From: Eubacterium sp.
GTDB lineage: Bacteria > Bacillota_A > Clostridia > Lachnospirales > Lachnospiraceae
Direction of reading: 5' to 3'
Length of the DNA stretch: 6,049 nt
NCBI GenBank assembly: GCA_023663915.1
Contig: JAMPGN010000203.1
Location: 1,468-7,516 of the forward strand
The notes beneath the pieces are model-generated. The model worked only from the letters and a program-made list of their open reading frames with translations. It made no database searches and was not told the DNA's origin. Every line of letters starts with the position of its first letter. Within the stretch, counting starts at the first letter, position 1. Positions 5,351 to 6,049 of the stretch are shown one piece after another. A program made the translations under genes and the position numbers.

Positions 5351-6049
5351 ATGCATAGATTAATTATTAAAAAACTTGGACCAATAGAACAGTGCGAATT
5401 GGAATGTTCTCAATTTATGACATTGACAGGATTTCAGGCATCTGGGAAAAGTACAATAGCAAAAGCAATTTATTATTTCAGGACAATAAAGGATGACATT
5501 ATAAATCTTGCTAAAACACAAGCATTTAATCGGGTTCCCGCAATGGGAATAGAGTCGGAGTATGACGTTGTATATGGCACCAATTTAAGGAAAGGATTGG
5601 AAAATTATTTAAGGGAAAAATTTTTGAGAATATTTGGTTCATCTTGGGGAATGTCAAATGAAATGTGTATAGAATATCATTTTACAGATACATGTTTCAT
5701 AAGAGTTTCTCTTAAAGAGGACACTAAATTTTCTACACCTAACTATATATGGATAACTGTTAGCGAAGATTTGCTAAAAATCCTGCGGGAAAAGAATAAT
5801 TGTTTTACAGTGACTTCATTAGGAGTGTCTGAAGAGGATATAAAAAAGCTGAAGACAGAATTGTGTGAAATATTTGATGATAATTTTTCTGTTGTGTATA
5901 TTCCGGCAGGGAGAAGCATGATTACTCTGTTATCGCAGCAATTGGGTTATATTTATGCAACTATGGATGGTGTTCAGAAGCGCTCTCTTGACTACTGTAC
6001 AAAGGATTATTTGGAACGGATATTGCGGGTAAAGTCAGAATTTTCAGAA
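5351..6049 (+). CDS. ABC/OLD-like AAA ATPase, N-terminal part (3' end cut by window edge)
   Basis: The frame is open from the ATG at 5351 to the last base of the window, giving 233 residues. The N-terminus, LIIKKLGPIEQCELE followed by FMTLTG, is the usual opening beta hairpin of SMC/OLD/RecF-type ATPases. Walker A is GFQASGKS (residues 27-34, catalytic Lys33). A later strand ends YIPAGRS (183-189), a segment that recurs in stand-alone AAA ATPases of this class, in which Walker A and Walker B are separated by a helical insertion. The signature motif and Walker B would lie beyond the window, so I cannot tell whether a TOPRIM nuclease domain follows, as in OLD nucleases or GajA. It has its own ribosome binding site and possibly its own promoter, lies 252 bases after the nuclease-helicase gene on the same strand, and shares its AT-rich codon use. 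The ATPase call is firm; a partner role to the helicase is inference. Confidence 0.88.
   Translation, partial: MHRLIIKKLGPIEQCELECSQFMTLTGFQASGKSTIAKAIYYFRTIKDDIINLAKTQAFNRVPAMGIESEYDVVYGTNLRKGLENYLREKFLRIFGSSWGMSNEMCIEYHFTDTCFIRVSLKEDTKFSTPNYIWITVSEDLLKILREKNNCFTVTSLGVSEEDIKKLKTELCEIFDDNFSVVYIPAGRSMITLLSQQLGYIYATMDGVQKRSLDYCTKDYLERILRVKSEFSE

Noticed and set aside
1781..6049. Identification as Gabija (GajA/GajB)
   Set aside because: The helicase carries an N-terminal DUF4365-like domain and is far longer than GajB, the gene order is reversed, and a TOPRIM domain in the ATPase cannot be seen in this window.

Overview
The window looks like a chromosomal segment from a low-to-mid GC Firmicute, most probably a clostridial (Lachnospiraceae-type) genome. 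The first gene is a very well conserved RicT/YaaT (PSP1-domain) protein, and it is followed directly by a TrmN6-type methyltransferase. That ricT-trmN6 order is typical of Firmicutes. No species can be named from the sequence alone.

Region 1 (1-1412) is housekeeping. It holds the 3' part of ricT, cut by the left window edge, then trmN6 overlapping the end of ricT, then a strong stem-loop terminator at 1375-1412. By-eye base counts of sampled lines give roughly 43-60% GC here, with GC-rich codons.

Region 2 (1413-1780) is an AT-rich non-coding stretch. It carries a near-perfect palindrome, two further inverted repeats and a good sigma-A-like promoter (TTGAAT-17-TATAAT) pointing rightward. It ends in a Shine-Dalgarno site before the next gene.

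Region 3 (1781-6049) is accessory in character, with sampled lines at about 22-43% GC. A large gene encodes a 1105-residue protein: an N-terminal DUF4365-like nuclease fold, about 500 uncharacterised residues, and a C-terminal superfamily 1 (RecD/UvrD-like) helicase with all the main motifs. A 252-base linker follows, holding one or two small ORFs of uncertain reality. Then comes the 5' part of an ABC/OLD-like AAA ATPase, cut by the right window edge, with its own strong ribosome binding site and a possible promoter.

The nuclease-helicase plus ABC-type ATPase pair, in AT-rich DNA just past the terminator of a core operon, is best explained as a candidate anti-mobile-element (defence) module. 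The domains are read directly from motifs; the defence role is inference. I see no rRNA, tRNA, CRISPR array, insertion sequence or integrase in the window.
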